A stretch of DNA of 64,000 bases from Ariolimax columbianus (Eukaryota; Mollusca; Gastropoda; Stylommatophora; Arionidae). A model generated the notes under the pieces. The model made no database searches. It was not told the DNA's origin and saw only the letters and a list, made by a program, of their open reading frames with translations. Made by a program: the position numbers and the translations under genes. Shown piece by piece: positions 21,532 through 33,128 of this stretch; the stretch's first letter is position 1; each line of letters begins with the position of its first letter. The stretch is from assembly GCA_036924085.1 (NCBI GenBank), contig JAVGWX010000004.1:9253916-9317915 (forward strand), given 5' to 3'.

Positions 21532-22094
21532 GTGTATGCAGAGATAGGGGGAGGGGAGTGAGAGAGAGCTTTTGTGTATACCATTGTTGCATTCACTAAC
21601 CGGTTTATACGAAGAACCGACACCTCAACAATGCCGAGTTTTCAGTTGACCCATTACGTTACGTGTCTTACTTCACAGAACAGGTGTCAGTCAATCATGA
21701 ATCTATCAAACGTGTACCTGTACGCACGTGAAGACAACCTACATGTGCACACGACAACAGTTACGCACGACCAGACCCAACTCAAACAACGAATCTATTC
21801 ACCATCCTGATTACACGCAAACTTCAATTTGAATTATAAATAATTGCGATGACCAGACCATCATTAAAAGCTAAAAGAATATCTGGCACCATTTTCATAT
21901 GAATCTTTTGTTTAACTTGACATGTCCGTTGCCCGTACTTGTATTTCTCCAATTTTAATCAACTTCCCCATAACCTAGAGATATGAAAATGTGTGCACAT
22001 CCTCTATTAGTGGGACCTATTAATCTATCATATTTTGACAAATCATTTAAAGCTGGTCCCAAAACCTTCAATTTTTAATATTTAGTTGAAGTCT
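21531..22094. other. Intron 1 segment, no feature seen
   Basis: AT-rich. A 78-codon plus frame at 21574-21810 has no recognised relatives. Confidence 0.45.
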
Positions 22095-22642
22095 CATTGG
22101 AACAGGCCTAGGCATTCTATGGGTTGGGGATCGTGAACCACTAGAAGTAAACATTGAAGATGACGCAGGTGAAGAAATCCACGTGAACGATGAGCACTTT
22201 CAAAGATGAAACCGGCAATGAATATTGACCAACACCAATAAATACAAGAACCATAAACGTCAATACACCTATCAACCACAGAAACACCACAATATATTGT
22301 TAAAAGCGACAATCCTGTAATGCAAAGAACAAAACATCTTAATATAAATAAAAGCTTGTACCGAAACAATATTGACTTGTTTCAAACATGTAAAGTGCTA
22401 CACAGAGGAGCACTGACTGACGGTTTCGTGGTGCAAACAGTGGCCAGACAAGGATGCCTGTTTCTTCTGCCCTGTTCTTGTTGTCTCTAGTTTGGATAAT
22501 GAAGATATCAATCGAAAGGAGAACTGTTATTCAGTGGACACTTTTATCGCAACTGGATGACCTGGACTACGCAGATGATCGGGTGCTCTTGTCACAGTTA
22601 TAATTAAATACAAATGAAACTCGGTAGGTTGAAAGAACAATC

Positions 22643-23075
22643 GGGATCAAGATGCTGAGCAGCGCATGAGCTGCAGTGGTCAGCGACCCATAGCTGACTG
22701 CTAGCATCAGGGCCAGCGAACCAGAGCTGCCAAGACCCTTCTACACCTCCACGTGGTGATCCTGGATAACAGGCTGCAGCAGGGCAGACTGGCTAAGGAG
22801 AAGGGATCGAAGAGGGAATGCTAACCCGGTACTCAAAACATGCTTGCTGATTCGGATGTGTTGGACCGAAAGGTGCAAATATCGCAGTCAAGCTGTAAAC
22901 TAACACAAAACGCATTCCGTTCTCTGGACTACATTCTGCTGCTTAAGCCCTTTCACGGTTTGGTAGCGGGAGATGGAGAACGAACGAAGAAGAAGAAGAA
23001 GAAGAAGAAGAAGAAGAAGAAGAAGAAGAAGAAGAAGAAGAAGAAGAAGAAGAAGAAGAAGAAGAAGAAGAAGAA
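22643..23075 (+). mobile_element. SINE with (GAA)n tail and perfect 12-bp target duplication
   Basis: The insertion is flanked by GAAAGAACAATC at 22631-22642 and 23076-23087, splitting the LINE reverse transcriptase between its YADD region and K-V-G-L-N-I-N. The body is about 340 bp with no open frame. The tail is about 30 GAA triplets (22986-23075). The body resembles 27860-28100 ('cctccacgtgg' against 'cctccaagtgg', 'cggtactcaaaac' against 'cggtacccaaaaac'). The GAA tail is the same type as that of the RNase H LINE copies elsewhere in the window, which may supply its mobility. Confidence 0.8.
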
Positions 23076-23429
23076 GAAAGAACAATCAGTCAAAGTGGGA
23101 CTGAATATCAACATGAAGAAAAAACTAAGCTCATAAACTCAACACTATCTTCTGTTGGGGGAAGTGGACAACACAATAGACACATCAACAAGTACAGATG
23201 TAGATGTAAGGACCAGAAATAAAAAGACAAGATGGGCATTCCTCACACTAAACAGAATATGGAGATACAGGGAAATCAAGATTCAAAGTTAGAATATTCA
23301 ATGCCAGTGTCAAGTCGGTGTTGCTGTATGGAGTGGAGACACGGAGAACGACCAAGGACACACAACAAAGACTCTATTCCTTCGTTAACAGATGCCTACG
23401 AAATGGTCATGCAGTGGCAGGACATGGCG

Positions 23430-24615
23430 AGGAATGAAGACGTATGATAATGAAGGGAATGAAGACCTATGAGACGGAAGGGAATGAAGACCTAAGAAGG
23501 AAGGGAGTGAAGACATATGAGAAGGAAGGGAATGAAGACCTAAGAAGGAAGGGAATGAAGACCTATGAGAAGGAAGGGAATGAAGACATATGAGAAGGAA
23601 GGGAATGAAGAGATATGAGAAGGAAGGGAATGAAGAGATATGAGAAGGAAGGGAATGAAGACCTAAGAAGGAAGGGAGTGAAGACATATGAGAAGGAAGG
23701 GAATGAAGAGATATGAGAAGGAAGGGAATGAAGACCTAAGAGAAGGAAAGGAATGAAGACCTATGAGAAGGAAGGGGAATGAAGATCTATGAGAAGGAAA
23801 GGAATGAAGACCTATGAGAAGGAATGGAATGAAGACCTATGAGAAGGAAAGGAATGAAGACCTATGAGAAGGAAGGGAATGAAGACCTATGAGAGGGGAG
23901 GGAATGAAGACCTATGAGAAAGAGGGGAATGAAAACATATGAGAAGGAAGGGAATGAAGACCTATGAGAGGGAAGGGAATGAAGACCTATGAGAAAGAGG
24001 GGAATGAAAACATATGAGAAGGAAGGGAATGAAGACCTATGAGGGAAGGGAATGAAGACCTATGAGATGGAAGAGAATGAAGACCTATGAGAAGGAAGGG
24101 AATGAAGAGATATGAGAAGAAAGGGAATGAAGACCTAAGAAGGAAGGGAATGAAGACCTAAGAAGGAAGGGAATGAAGACATATGAGAAGGAAGGGAATG
24201 AAGACATGAGATGGAAGGGAATGAAGACCTATGAGAAGGAGGGGAATGAAGACCTATGAGAAGGAAGGGAATGAAGACCTATGAGAAGGAAGGGAATGAA
24301 GACCTATGAGAAGGAGGGGAATGAAGACCTATGAGAAGGAGGGGAATGAAGACATATGAGAAGGAAGGGAATGAAGACCTATGAGAAGGAGGGGAATGAA
24401 GACCTATGAGAAGGAGGGGAATGAAGACCTATGAGAAGGAAGGGAATGAAGACCTATGAGAAGGAAGGGAATGAAGACCTATGAGAAGGAAGGGAATGAA
24501 GACCTATGAGAAGGAGGGGAATGAAGACCTCTGAGAAGGAAGGGAATGAAGACCTATGAGAAGGAAGGGAATGAAGACTTATGAGAAGGAAGGAAGTGAA
24601 GACCTATGAGAAAGA
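23430..24615 (+). repeat. Purine-rich minisatellite, 21-25-bp units, about 48 copies
   Basis: Units of 'gaatgaagacctatgagaag' plus 'gaagg' alternate with shorter versions lacking 'atgag'. Blocks with 'agaggggaatgaaaacatat' repeat at 23915 and 23995, showing higher-order duplication. The plus strand is strongly purine-biased over about 1.2 kb. It lies inside the C-terminal part of the LINE. Confidence 0.95.
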
Positions 24616-24984
24616 AGCCAACAACAGCCACTGGAACAACAAATGAAACGAAGAAAGCGGGGCTGGGCAGGACATTCGCTACGGAAGGCACCGTCCAATT
24701 AGCCAAACAGGCTTTTACATGAAAATCTCAAGGGAAGAGAGAGAGAGGTAGAACCAAAAATACACGGAGAAGAGAATGTGAGAAGGAAGTAAGACTAAAT
24801 GTCAACAACTAGAGAGAGAGGCAGAAAGAGCCTCCGCCCAGCAGTCGCGTTTGCTGTCGGGATGTTGTCAAGGGCTTGTGCACCGAGAGGAGTGGCGGGC
24901 TCTGACTGTCAACTGTCAATATTGAAACTAGGATCAACAATGTCTTAGAACAATTCACCTATCCTTCCCAATGTTACACCATCG

Positions 24985-25160
24985 TTGACATATACCTTTT
25001 CTTGTTGTAACAGAACAGACAATCACGTGAACAGTTAATACCTTTTCTTGTTGTAACAGAACAGACAATCACGTGAACAGTTAGTACCTTTTCTTGTTGT
25101 AACAGAACAGACAATCACGTGAACAGTTAGTACCTTTTCTTGTTGTAACAGAACAGACAA
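24985..25160. repeat. Minisatellite, 46-bp unit, about 4 copies
   Basis: The unit contains 'ccttttcttgttgtaacaga' and 'acagacaatcacgtgaacag'. It ends 60 bp from the candidate exon at 25220-25486. Confidence 0.93.
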
Positions 25161-25219
25161 GCAGATAAAAAGTGTGCAACGAGAACGGCCATCAGCTAGG
25201 TAATATTGATATTTTATAC

Positions 25220-25486
25220 TTGTGGTAAGCAGGCGATGATCTGCCATTTTGAGACAAATCGATGTTCACTTCCAGCTGCAGCAACAAACCGCACGGTCTC
25301 GATATAGGTTTGCTGCATGCCATACTCGATTTGTAAGCTCCACATTAAGGTCAACATGACTAAAAACAAAACAAACGAAATAAGTGCTCCTTTTACACGC
25401 ACTGTCGTCTCGAATGAAATGTCAGACTTCTGAGCTATTTTGTTCACGATTTCCCTTCCTCGTTGCTTGAGCTGACCAAAGCGTAC
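25220..25486 (-). CDS. Candidate exon of a membrane protein, possibly receptor-like
   Basis: Between an acceptor (GTATACATTAG above 25486) and a weak donor (GTATAA below 25220) lies an 89-codon open segment, phase 0 at both ends, with an in-frame TAG forming the acceptor. It encodes a basic stretch (F-G-Q-L-K-Q-R-G-R-E-I), a polar segment, a clear transmembrane helix (A-L-I-S-F-V-L-F-L-V-M-L-T-L-M-W) and a polar region ending in I-I-A-C-L-P-Q. The layout of basic loop, helix and extracellular loop recalls a heptahelical receptor of the Frizzled/Smoothened or class B type, but no diagnostic motif is seen. It sits in ITPK intron 1 on the same strand. Partner exons were not found. Confidence 0.4.
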
Positions 25487-25489
25487 CTA

Positions 25490-25961
25490 ATGTATACTTT
25501 ACAATTGGCTAATCTGAAGAATGTCTTGAACAAGGACTCTAGACACGTGACCAACACATTTATTTTATTTCTTTATTTTTGTCCTTGTTCACTTACCATT
25601 GTCATGCGCAGCTCCTTAGTTACATAGGCCTACCCCGCACATACGTACCAAATAGATCCAGAGAATCTATGAAACGCGGAGATGTACCTACAGCGAATCA
25701 CTATCTGATTTGCTCGTATCCTACCATGTATGTAATGCACTATACTCGTCATGTACGAACTTAACGCTGGAACAACTCAAACAGACTAGGAATGATTGTA
25801 ATCAAATTGGTGAGCATACTAGACTGGACTATAAATAAATACTGTAGACTACACTTCACTTACATTTAATGCAGTTCAATCTCCACATTGGCTAATACAA
25901 ACAGTCGTTATCTGCAGTTATTCAATTATTGTTATTTAACGCACACAAGAGTGGTCAAACA
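25490..25961. other. Intron 1 segment, no feature seen
   Basis: A 61-codon plus frame at 25579-25764 has no recognised relatives. Otherwise AT-rich unique sequence. Confidence 0.45.
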
Positions 25962-26240
25962 GAAGGTATAAACGGTTGACTTAATCACAGTGTAAGACAC
26001 AGAAAGTATAAACGGTTGACTTAATGACAGTGTAAGACACAGAAAGTATAAACGGTTGACTTAATCACAGTGTAAGACACAGAAAGTATAAACGGTTGAC
26101 TTAATCACAGTGTAAGACACAGAAGGTATAAACGGTTGACTTAATCACAGTGTAAGACACAGAAAGTATAAACGGTTGACTTAATCACAGTGTAAGACAC
26201 AGAAAGTATAAATGGTTGACTTAATCACAGTGTAAGACAA
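25962..26240. repeat. Minisatellite, 40-bp unit, 7 copies
   Basis: The unit 'agtataaacggttgacttaa' plus 'tcacagtgtaagacacagaa' repeats with very few changes. Confidence 0.96.
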
Positions 26241-26936
<696 letters not shown>

Positions 26937-26999
26937 AGATTGGTCTACAAAGCCATATGTCATTCATTGTAATATAGTTTCCATCTCAGTATAAATTTG

Positions 27000-27750
27000 T
27001 GCGCAAAGATACCTGGACATCAGCACAACACATGGCACATGCAGCGCACCTCACCAACTTACCTGGACATCAGCACAACACATGGCACATGCAGCGCACC
27101 TCACCAACTTACCTGGACATCAGCACAACACATGGCACATGCAGCGCACCTCACCAACATACCTGGACATCAGCTGATCTCACCAACATACCTGGACATC
27201 AGCGCAACACATGGCACATGTAGCGTACCTCACCCAACATACTTGGACATCAGCTGATCTCACCAACATACCTGGACATCAGCTCATCTCACCAACATAC
27301 CTGGACACTAGCACAACACATGGTACATGTAGCGCATCTCACCAACATACTTGGACATCAGCTCATCTCACCCACATACCTGGACACTAGCACAACACAT
27401 GGTACATGTAGCGCATCTCACCAACATACTTGGACATCAGCTCATCTCACCCACATACCTGGACACTAGCACAACACATGGTACATGTAGCGCATCTCAC
27501 CAACATACTTGGACATCAGCTCATCTCACCAACATACCTGGACACTAGCACAACACATGGCACATGTAGCGCACCTCACCCAACATACTTGGACATCAGC
27601 TCATCTCACCAACATACCTGGACACTAGCACAACACATGGTACATGTAGCGCATCTCACCAACATACTTGGACATCAGCTCATCTCACCAACATACCTGG
27701 ACACTAGCACAACACATGGTACATGTAGCGCATCTCACCAACATCTACGA
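27000..27750. repeat. Higher-order satellite of 29-, 50- and 79-bp blocks
   Basis: Two modules alternate: a long one containing 'cctggacatcagcacaacac', 'atggcacatg' and 'agcgcacctcaccaac', and a short one containing 'acctggacatcagctgatct'. The first three copies are the long module alone (50-bp period); later copies are long-plus-short dimers repeated about five times. Confidence 0.92.
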
Positions 27751-27779
27751 CACTGAAACACACACATACATGTTGCAGT

Positions 27780-28180
27780 AACAAAGATGTGAGATCATCA
27801 AGACCAGCATTGCTCAATTTGTCTCGTGGTTCGAGCCCCATTAAAACCAGGAGAAAGAGCAGGTCATACATCCCGTTACGTGGAATCAGATCTAAAGATG
27901 CAGCAGTGAATCAGCTGACAGCAGCTAGCGGCTCATAGCGGGCTGCTTGTTTCAGGGTCAGTGAACAGCATCTTACCAGGACCATGTTCCGCCTCCAAGT
28001 GGCGGCCCTGGAAACATGCTGCACTGGTCACTAGTGTAAGACGGCTTAAGGATTGGGATTATAGAGGGAAGGCAAAACCGGTACCCAAAAACAACCCAGC
28101 TGAAAGAGTTAGTGGCAGATATCACAGCGTCGATATAAACTAGGACACAACTTCCTTCTCAGGAAGAACGCAGACAAAGG
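27780..28180 (+). mobile_element. SINE related to the 22.6-kb copy
   Basis: A Pol III B-box-like GGTTCGAGCC lies at 27828-27837. The body shares segments with the SINE at 22643-23075 ('catagcgggctgc', 'cctccaagtggcggccctgg', 'accggtacccaaaaac'). No GAA tail or clear target duplication was found, so this copy is older or truncated. Confidence 0.5.
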
Positions 28181-28217
28181 AGTCAAGTGGGGTCAGAAGT
28201 TAGATAGGAAGTCAAAT

Positions 28218-28446
28218 TATTTTTTTTTTTGCGTTCAGCTTATTTGTCTTATCTGTGGTTTTTATGTTGCGCCTGTCGGCCCAGTGCATCCAACTTCAGC
28301 ATTCATTTGTATGTAAGGGTCTGCTTCCTTCTGCATTTTCTAAGGGTTTGCTTCCCCGGGGTAACGGCCGGTGCTGTGACGGGGATCGAGCCAAGCACCT
28401 TCTGGTTGTGAGCCGTGCCACTTAACCACTAGGCCACGCCGTCCCC
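28218..28446 (-). mobile_element. tRNA-derived SINE, family V-like head, copy 1
   Basis: On the minus strand it starts GGGGACGGCGTGGCCTAGTG, with an A-box TGGCCTAGTGGTTAAG (28421-28436) and a B-box GGCTCGATCCC (28382-28392), as in a tRNA gene, followed by about 130 bp of body ('ccccggggtaacggccggtg' on the plus strand) and an A-rich tail at 28218-28229. A second copy lies at 40608-40868. The A and B boxes are the internal RNA polymerase III promoter. Confidence 0.85.
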
Positions 28447-29376
28447 TGAAAGTCAAATATCGTACTCCTCAAATGAGAGCAACATAGATGGCGCCTAACG
28501 CGCCGCAGGTCTAATTTTGCTCTCGTGTTTTAGTCCATTCTGGATGTCACTATGTCACGGATTTAACTAGTCGACGACTTAGATAGGTGTCCACGGAAAC
28601 GTGTTGTGGTTTCCCACTTTGATTAGTTAGCTTGTTTCTTTTGTGGTACTTTTCCACTTCGATTATTCTGGAAAATCTTCAGATATTTACAATAGTATGT
28701 CGGTTACCATGTGTTGTATTTCCACGGTCCAGTGCACACGGCTAAACTTCACGAGATTGGTGTCTTTCGCCTTGTTTGATGACTGTGCCGGGTTTTGGTG
28801 TGGCTGGGATATGTGCACACGTGCCAATACTATTTGACTAACACATCGCCAAGAAGTGATTGGACCCTGCCTGGTTAGTAGCATGCCCAAGAGACATCGT
28901 TCACACGCTGAGGGATTCCCCTACGACCCCTAGGAATTACGAGAAAGACAAGGCAAGACAAGGAGTAGAAGAAACTGATTGTATACAGACTCTGTCGAGT
29001 CTTCTAAACCAGTATAATGACTTTAAGCTAAATTAAGGTCCCACAGTTAATCGACGCTAATGGCTAGTTATGAAGTCAAAAATACTATATTTCGTATATT
29101 GATGTTTAATGTTATATATGAAGTAATTGCCCATACAATTTATAAAAAGATGTCAAAAAATTGTTCGCTAATTTATAAATTAAGCAAAAGACGTCCTATA
29201 TCATATATCTAGTAAAATGGAGTTAATGGTTAGATATGATCTCAAAGTTAATACAATACATCCAGTTAAGTAGAAGTGATGGTTAGATATGATCTCAAAG
29301 TTAATACACCCAGTAAAGTGGAGTTAATGGTCAGATGTAATGTCAAAAGTTTTGTCATAGTATGCGAACATTAAAG

Positions 29377-29378
<2 letters not shown>
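28447..29378. other. Intron 1 segment, no gene seen
   Basis: Contains a diverged triplicate of 'gttagatatgatctcaaagt' at about 29220-29345. No gene was recognised. Confidence 0.5.

Positions 29379-29467
<89 letters not shown>
29379..29467. repeat. (TA)n microsatellite, about 43 copies
   Basis: Uninterrupted TA run. Confidence 0.98.
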
Positions 29468-29471
<4 letters not shown>

Positions 29472-30750
29472 CTGAACTAAATGTGTGTATACTTAGCTTC
29501 CAGAACCTTTATGACGTTGCGACACAAACTCCTGATAAAAAAGGATAATTCTATACCTTTTTTTTTATATATTTTGAAAGCAACATAGTTAACATGTGAA
29601 CTGTGAACCCATGCCAAATTTTCTTGGTGGGAAGTGTAATACGCAGTGCGTTTGACCGCGAGATTCATTGCGGTATTGTTTTTGTTTTTTGCATTGTTTC
29701 ATTTGCCGTTCTTGACACAGAGGTCCTGCTTCTGTCTTGGGTGATTTAGAAAAAATAATTAGGTTAAGGTGGCTGAGGAGTAAGGAGATAGGCGGAGTAT
29801 GAGTAGGCGGAGAAGCGGATGAGATGGAGGGATGGCGAGTTGATGGGGAAGTGTTTGAGGTTGAGAGAAGATGGGCAGATTGACTGGTGGTGGTGGGAAA
29901 GGGGTGTATGTGTGAGAGTGAGAGAGAGAGAGAGCAAGAGAGAGATGGGATCGTGGTTGAGAAAGATGGATTTGGGGAGAGGTGTGGGTAAGTCAAGGGA
30001 GGGAAGAGACGCGTGGATTTATAGTGAAAAGTTTGAGGGTGACATAATGGGCATAGAAAGTGTGTAGGGAGGGAAATAGGCGGTTTGAGGGAGTGGGATG
30101 GGGAGATGGGTAAGTTTAAAGGCGGAGGGATGGGGTGACGGCGAATAGTTTGAGGATGAGAACAGGGGGGACATATTATGGGCATAGCTTGAACTGTCGT
30201 GTTATATGTACACCTTGAGGGGGGGGGGAGGCTGGGACGGAGTGCAGCGGGGATGTCGGGGTGCAGGGTTTGTTACATTACATAGTTATCCAGGATAACG
30301 CCAGCTGGTTTGCTACAAATTATAAAGCCTTTTAGGGGTAACATGAAATTAAAGGTCACATAGTCAAGTTTAAGGTCACACAGGATGACAGATGAATGAT
30401 TCACTAATAGCTATTGTGACAAGCCATAGAAATAATACAAACAAACACACGTTTGTAGCAAAAGCCGTGCCAGCAAATGCGTACGGACCAATATGTGACT
30501 AGCGACAACAAATATTGTAACAACATATATAGCGACAGCATAAGGGAGATTATTCATTCTCTGATGACAGCACGAGTAAAATAAAAATGTAGACGGCATT
30601 CATCCCAATGCGGCTGTCTACCAGAATGAATTTTATATGTATAAGGAATGAAGGCCGCTAGCTCCTAGGGTAACTAGGCAGTGTACAAGCTAGGTTAATA
30701 TTTTACCACTGATGAAAAAAAACAAAACACTGCCGTTTCGAGCTTTTGAA
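29468..30750. other. Intron 1 segment with purine-biased strand, no gene
   Basis: From about 29760 to 30180 the plus strand is rich in G and A ('gagagagagagagcaagaga' near 29920), giving a long Pro/Ser-rich minus-strand frame that is not credible as a protein. A G run (about 10) lies at 30219. Nothing else was recognised. Confidence 0.5.
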
Positions 30751-30885
30751 CCCGTTTGCCTTTGATCACAAAACATCAATTTAACCCGTTTGCCGTTGAT
30801 CACAAAACATCAATCTAGCCCGTTTGCCTTTGATCACAAAACATCAATCTAACTCGTTAGCCATTGATCACAAAACATCAATCTA
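30751..30885. repeat. Minisatellite, 34-bp unit, 4 copies
   Basis: The unit 'cccgtttgcctttgatcaca' plus 'aaacatcaattta' repeats with point changes. Confidence 0.9.
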
Positions 30886-31480
30886 ACTCAACCGTTCCGT
30901 CAGCTGTTGCTGTGAGTCGGACTCGTACCATTGAGCTCAAGATTGGTATGTTTCCCACTACAGTCCTCCACTCTCAACACGTAACCTATCGCAGGTTATA
31001 CAAATGTTTCTAGATTTGCTGTAATTATGTTTATGGTGTAAGATTGGTACTGTGAGTTATAGATATTGATATGAGTGGATGCTGATGATCACGCGATACT
31101 GTGGACGACGTACAAACAAACGATGACAAACTGCGAGAACTATGTTATTAGGTGATTGGTGGCAGCCCCCATTTTAGCTGGCTCGTGGGAAGAGAAAATT
31201 GGGAGAAATGATAACAGCCAGAATGAGATTCCATGTCACATTCAGGTGCTGGGTACAGGTTCTGGTACAACTATCTCATCATCTACAAATGTTATGTTTA
31301 ACCGCTTGTCATATTTTACTGTTCTTTCATCTAATTGTCCAAAGACGAATAAGGCATTCTACACATCAGATTCCCTTGCGGAATCGAAATTGAACTATGT
31401 CCAGCAAAATCTAAACAAGTTGTTTTGTTATTTATTCAAGAATTGCCACAACTATTTTCCCTGGATTACTTAGTAGCGAT
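30886..31480. other. Intron 1 segment with an unassigned 105-codon ORF
   Basis: A plus frame at 31156-31473 includes C-H-I-Q-V-L-G-T-G-S-G-T-T-I and ends in F-P-W-I-T. It begins at GTG and has no upstream ATG or clear acceptor. The short H-I-Q-V-L-G-T-G-S-G piece recalls the first strand of RNase Z-type enzymes, but the rest does not follow. Not called as a gene. Confidence 0.3.
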
Positions 31481-32500
31481 TTGTCTCGTATGGATCAGTT
31501 TCTTTTACTACTCTTTTTCTTCTGGATTCGTATTATTGTAGCTTGTTGACATTGCCTGGCACTCTTCTTTCTTTCCATGCTGGTGTGAAGATTAATCAGT
31601 CACGTCTCCCCACAAGATTGAATTGCTTTACTTAATATGTCATCCACACCTGAATACCCGGTGACCTATTTTTGAGGCTGTTTTCTATAGCTCTTTCTAT
31701 TTCTTGATTCAGTATTTCCGGTTATAGGTGATCTTTGTTTCTTGGGATAAATACTGTTTGTCTTTGAGCGGCTGCTGGGTTGAGAAGCTCTTGGCAGTAT
31801 TATTTTCAGGGCAAATTTTAGAGTGGCTTACAAGTCAGTCAAGTGACTGTTGTTTTACCTATTCGTTAAATATTGTGGATCCACCGTTTTGTTGTTATTG
31901 ATAACTGAAGTATGATTAATGCCCTCGTATTTTAACCTCATTTTAAAATACTTTTATATTAATCTCTTGTCCGATTTGTGTATATCGATATTAACCATAT
32001 TTGTACATGATTCTTCTTTAGCGATTTGCATTAGTTGTTTAGTACTTCACTTTGTTAATTGATAAGCACTTTAATATTCTTGAGTCTTGTAGTCTTTTTT
32101 AAAATATATTTGTTATAGTCTGTATTGATTCTTGAACTCCAGCAGACCACCAATCAATTTGTTTGCTTTCTTCAAGATCTATGTTTCACATTTCTTATTG
32201 AGTATATCAGTCATCGTTGTTTTAAAGATGGTTCTTTAACTGTGTTTGTGATTAGTTGTCTCAGTTAATGTCTTGTGAATCTTCCTGACCAATATTCATG
32301 TCATTTTGTTCTCCCCCCTGCCCCCATTCTTCCATCAAAATTGCTCATTACAATATGATCAAGATTCCTTCTCATTGACTCTTTTGATGTCTGAAAGATA
32401 TTTATTATAATTCCCTGGGATAATCCTGTACAGTGCCATGTTTCCAACTCCTACGGCGTGCAGTTGGACTTTTGGGGACGGTAAGGTTGTCAGACAACCA
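31480..32500 (-). mobile_element. Strongly degenerate LINE (endonuclease to linker)
   Basis: Minus-strand pieces read, in order from 32480 downward: N-M-A-L-Y-R-I-I-P-G-N, S-N-F-D-G-R-M-G-A-G-G (an endonuclease DFNxRxG motif, about 32320), and near 31640-31800 Q-E-L-L-N-P-A-A-A-Q-R-Q and E-I-E-R-A-I-E-N-S-L-K-N-R-S-P-G-I (the linker before the reverse transcriptase). Stops interrupt every piece. RTE/CFDP2-like. Confidence 0.65.
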
Positions 32501-32559
32501 AATGCGTGTTAAATAGCTAGCTAAATATGACTAACTGATGATGCTGCACATGGTCAGTA

Positions 32560-33128
32560 TCATCAACTTCACTTAAAAATGAGAAATTAACAGAGACCAT
32601 CATAAACTTCACTTATAAATGAGAAATTAACAGAGACCATCACAAACTTCACGAATAAATGAGAAATTAACAGAGATCAGACCATCATCTTCACTTGAAA
32701 GTGACAGATTATCAGAGACCATCATCAACTTCATTTTGACAGATTAACAGAGACCATCATCAACTTCACTTTGACAGATTAACAGAGTCCATCCTCAACT
32801 TCACCTTGACAGATGTAACAGAGTCCATCATCAACTTCACCTTGACAGATTAACATAGACCATCATCTCTTATAAATGACAGATTAACAGAGACCATCAT
32901 CAGCATTTCTTATAAATGAGAGATTAACAGAGACCATTATCAACTTCACTTAAATGTGAGAGATTAACAGGGATCTCATAGATTTAACTTAAATGTGAGA
33001 TATTAACAGGGACCACCATAGACTTCAGTTAAATGTGAGAGATTAACAGGGATCTCATAGACGTCACTTAAATGTGAGATATTAACAGAGACCATCATAG
33101 ACTTCACTTAAAAGTGAGAGATTAACAC
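32560..33128. repeat. Degenerate minisatellite, about 38-bp unit, 14 copies
   Basis: Copies of 'agattaacagagaccatcat' with a variable 'aacttcacttaaatgag' segment. Unit length ranges from about 30 to 45 bases. Confidence 0.9.

Larger units (their letters stand above)
22095..24960 (+). mobile_element. LINE reverse transcriptase, interrupted by a SINE and a satellite
   Basis: Plus-strand pieces follow LINE order: an R-Q-G-C-L-type segment (about 22450), W-I-M-K-I-S-I-E-R-R (22493-22520), Q-L-D-D-L-D-Y-A-D-D at about 22551-22580 (the catalytic YADD), then K-V-G-L-N-I-N (23089-23110), V-D-N-T-I-D-T (about 23166), W-R-Y-R-E-I (about 23260), and after the satellite a C-terminal H-S-L-R-K-A-P and R-E-E-W-R-A-L (24675-24900). 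A SINE at 22643-23075 and a purine-rich array at 23430-24615 split it. The family is RTE/CFDP2-like. Confidence 0.85.

Noticed and set aside
22840..23136. Poly-lysine protein and its poly-leucine antisense counterpart
   Set aside because: Translation of the (GAA)n SINE tail.
28218..28446. Genuine tRNA gene
   Set aside because: A- and B-boxes are present but the acceptor stem does not close, the unit continues into a non-tRNA body and tail, and a second copy exists at 40.6 kb, as expected of a SINE.
29589..30185. 198-residue Pro/Ser/His-rich minus-strand ORF
   Set aside because: It is the complement of a purine-biased tract; composition is low complexity and no start, splice or homology support was seen.
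31156..31473. RNase Z (ELAC2)-like N-terminus
   Set aside because: Only a ten-residue stretch resembles the family; the remainder does not follow and there is no start codon or acceptor.
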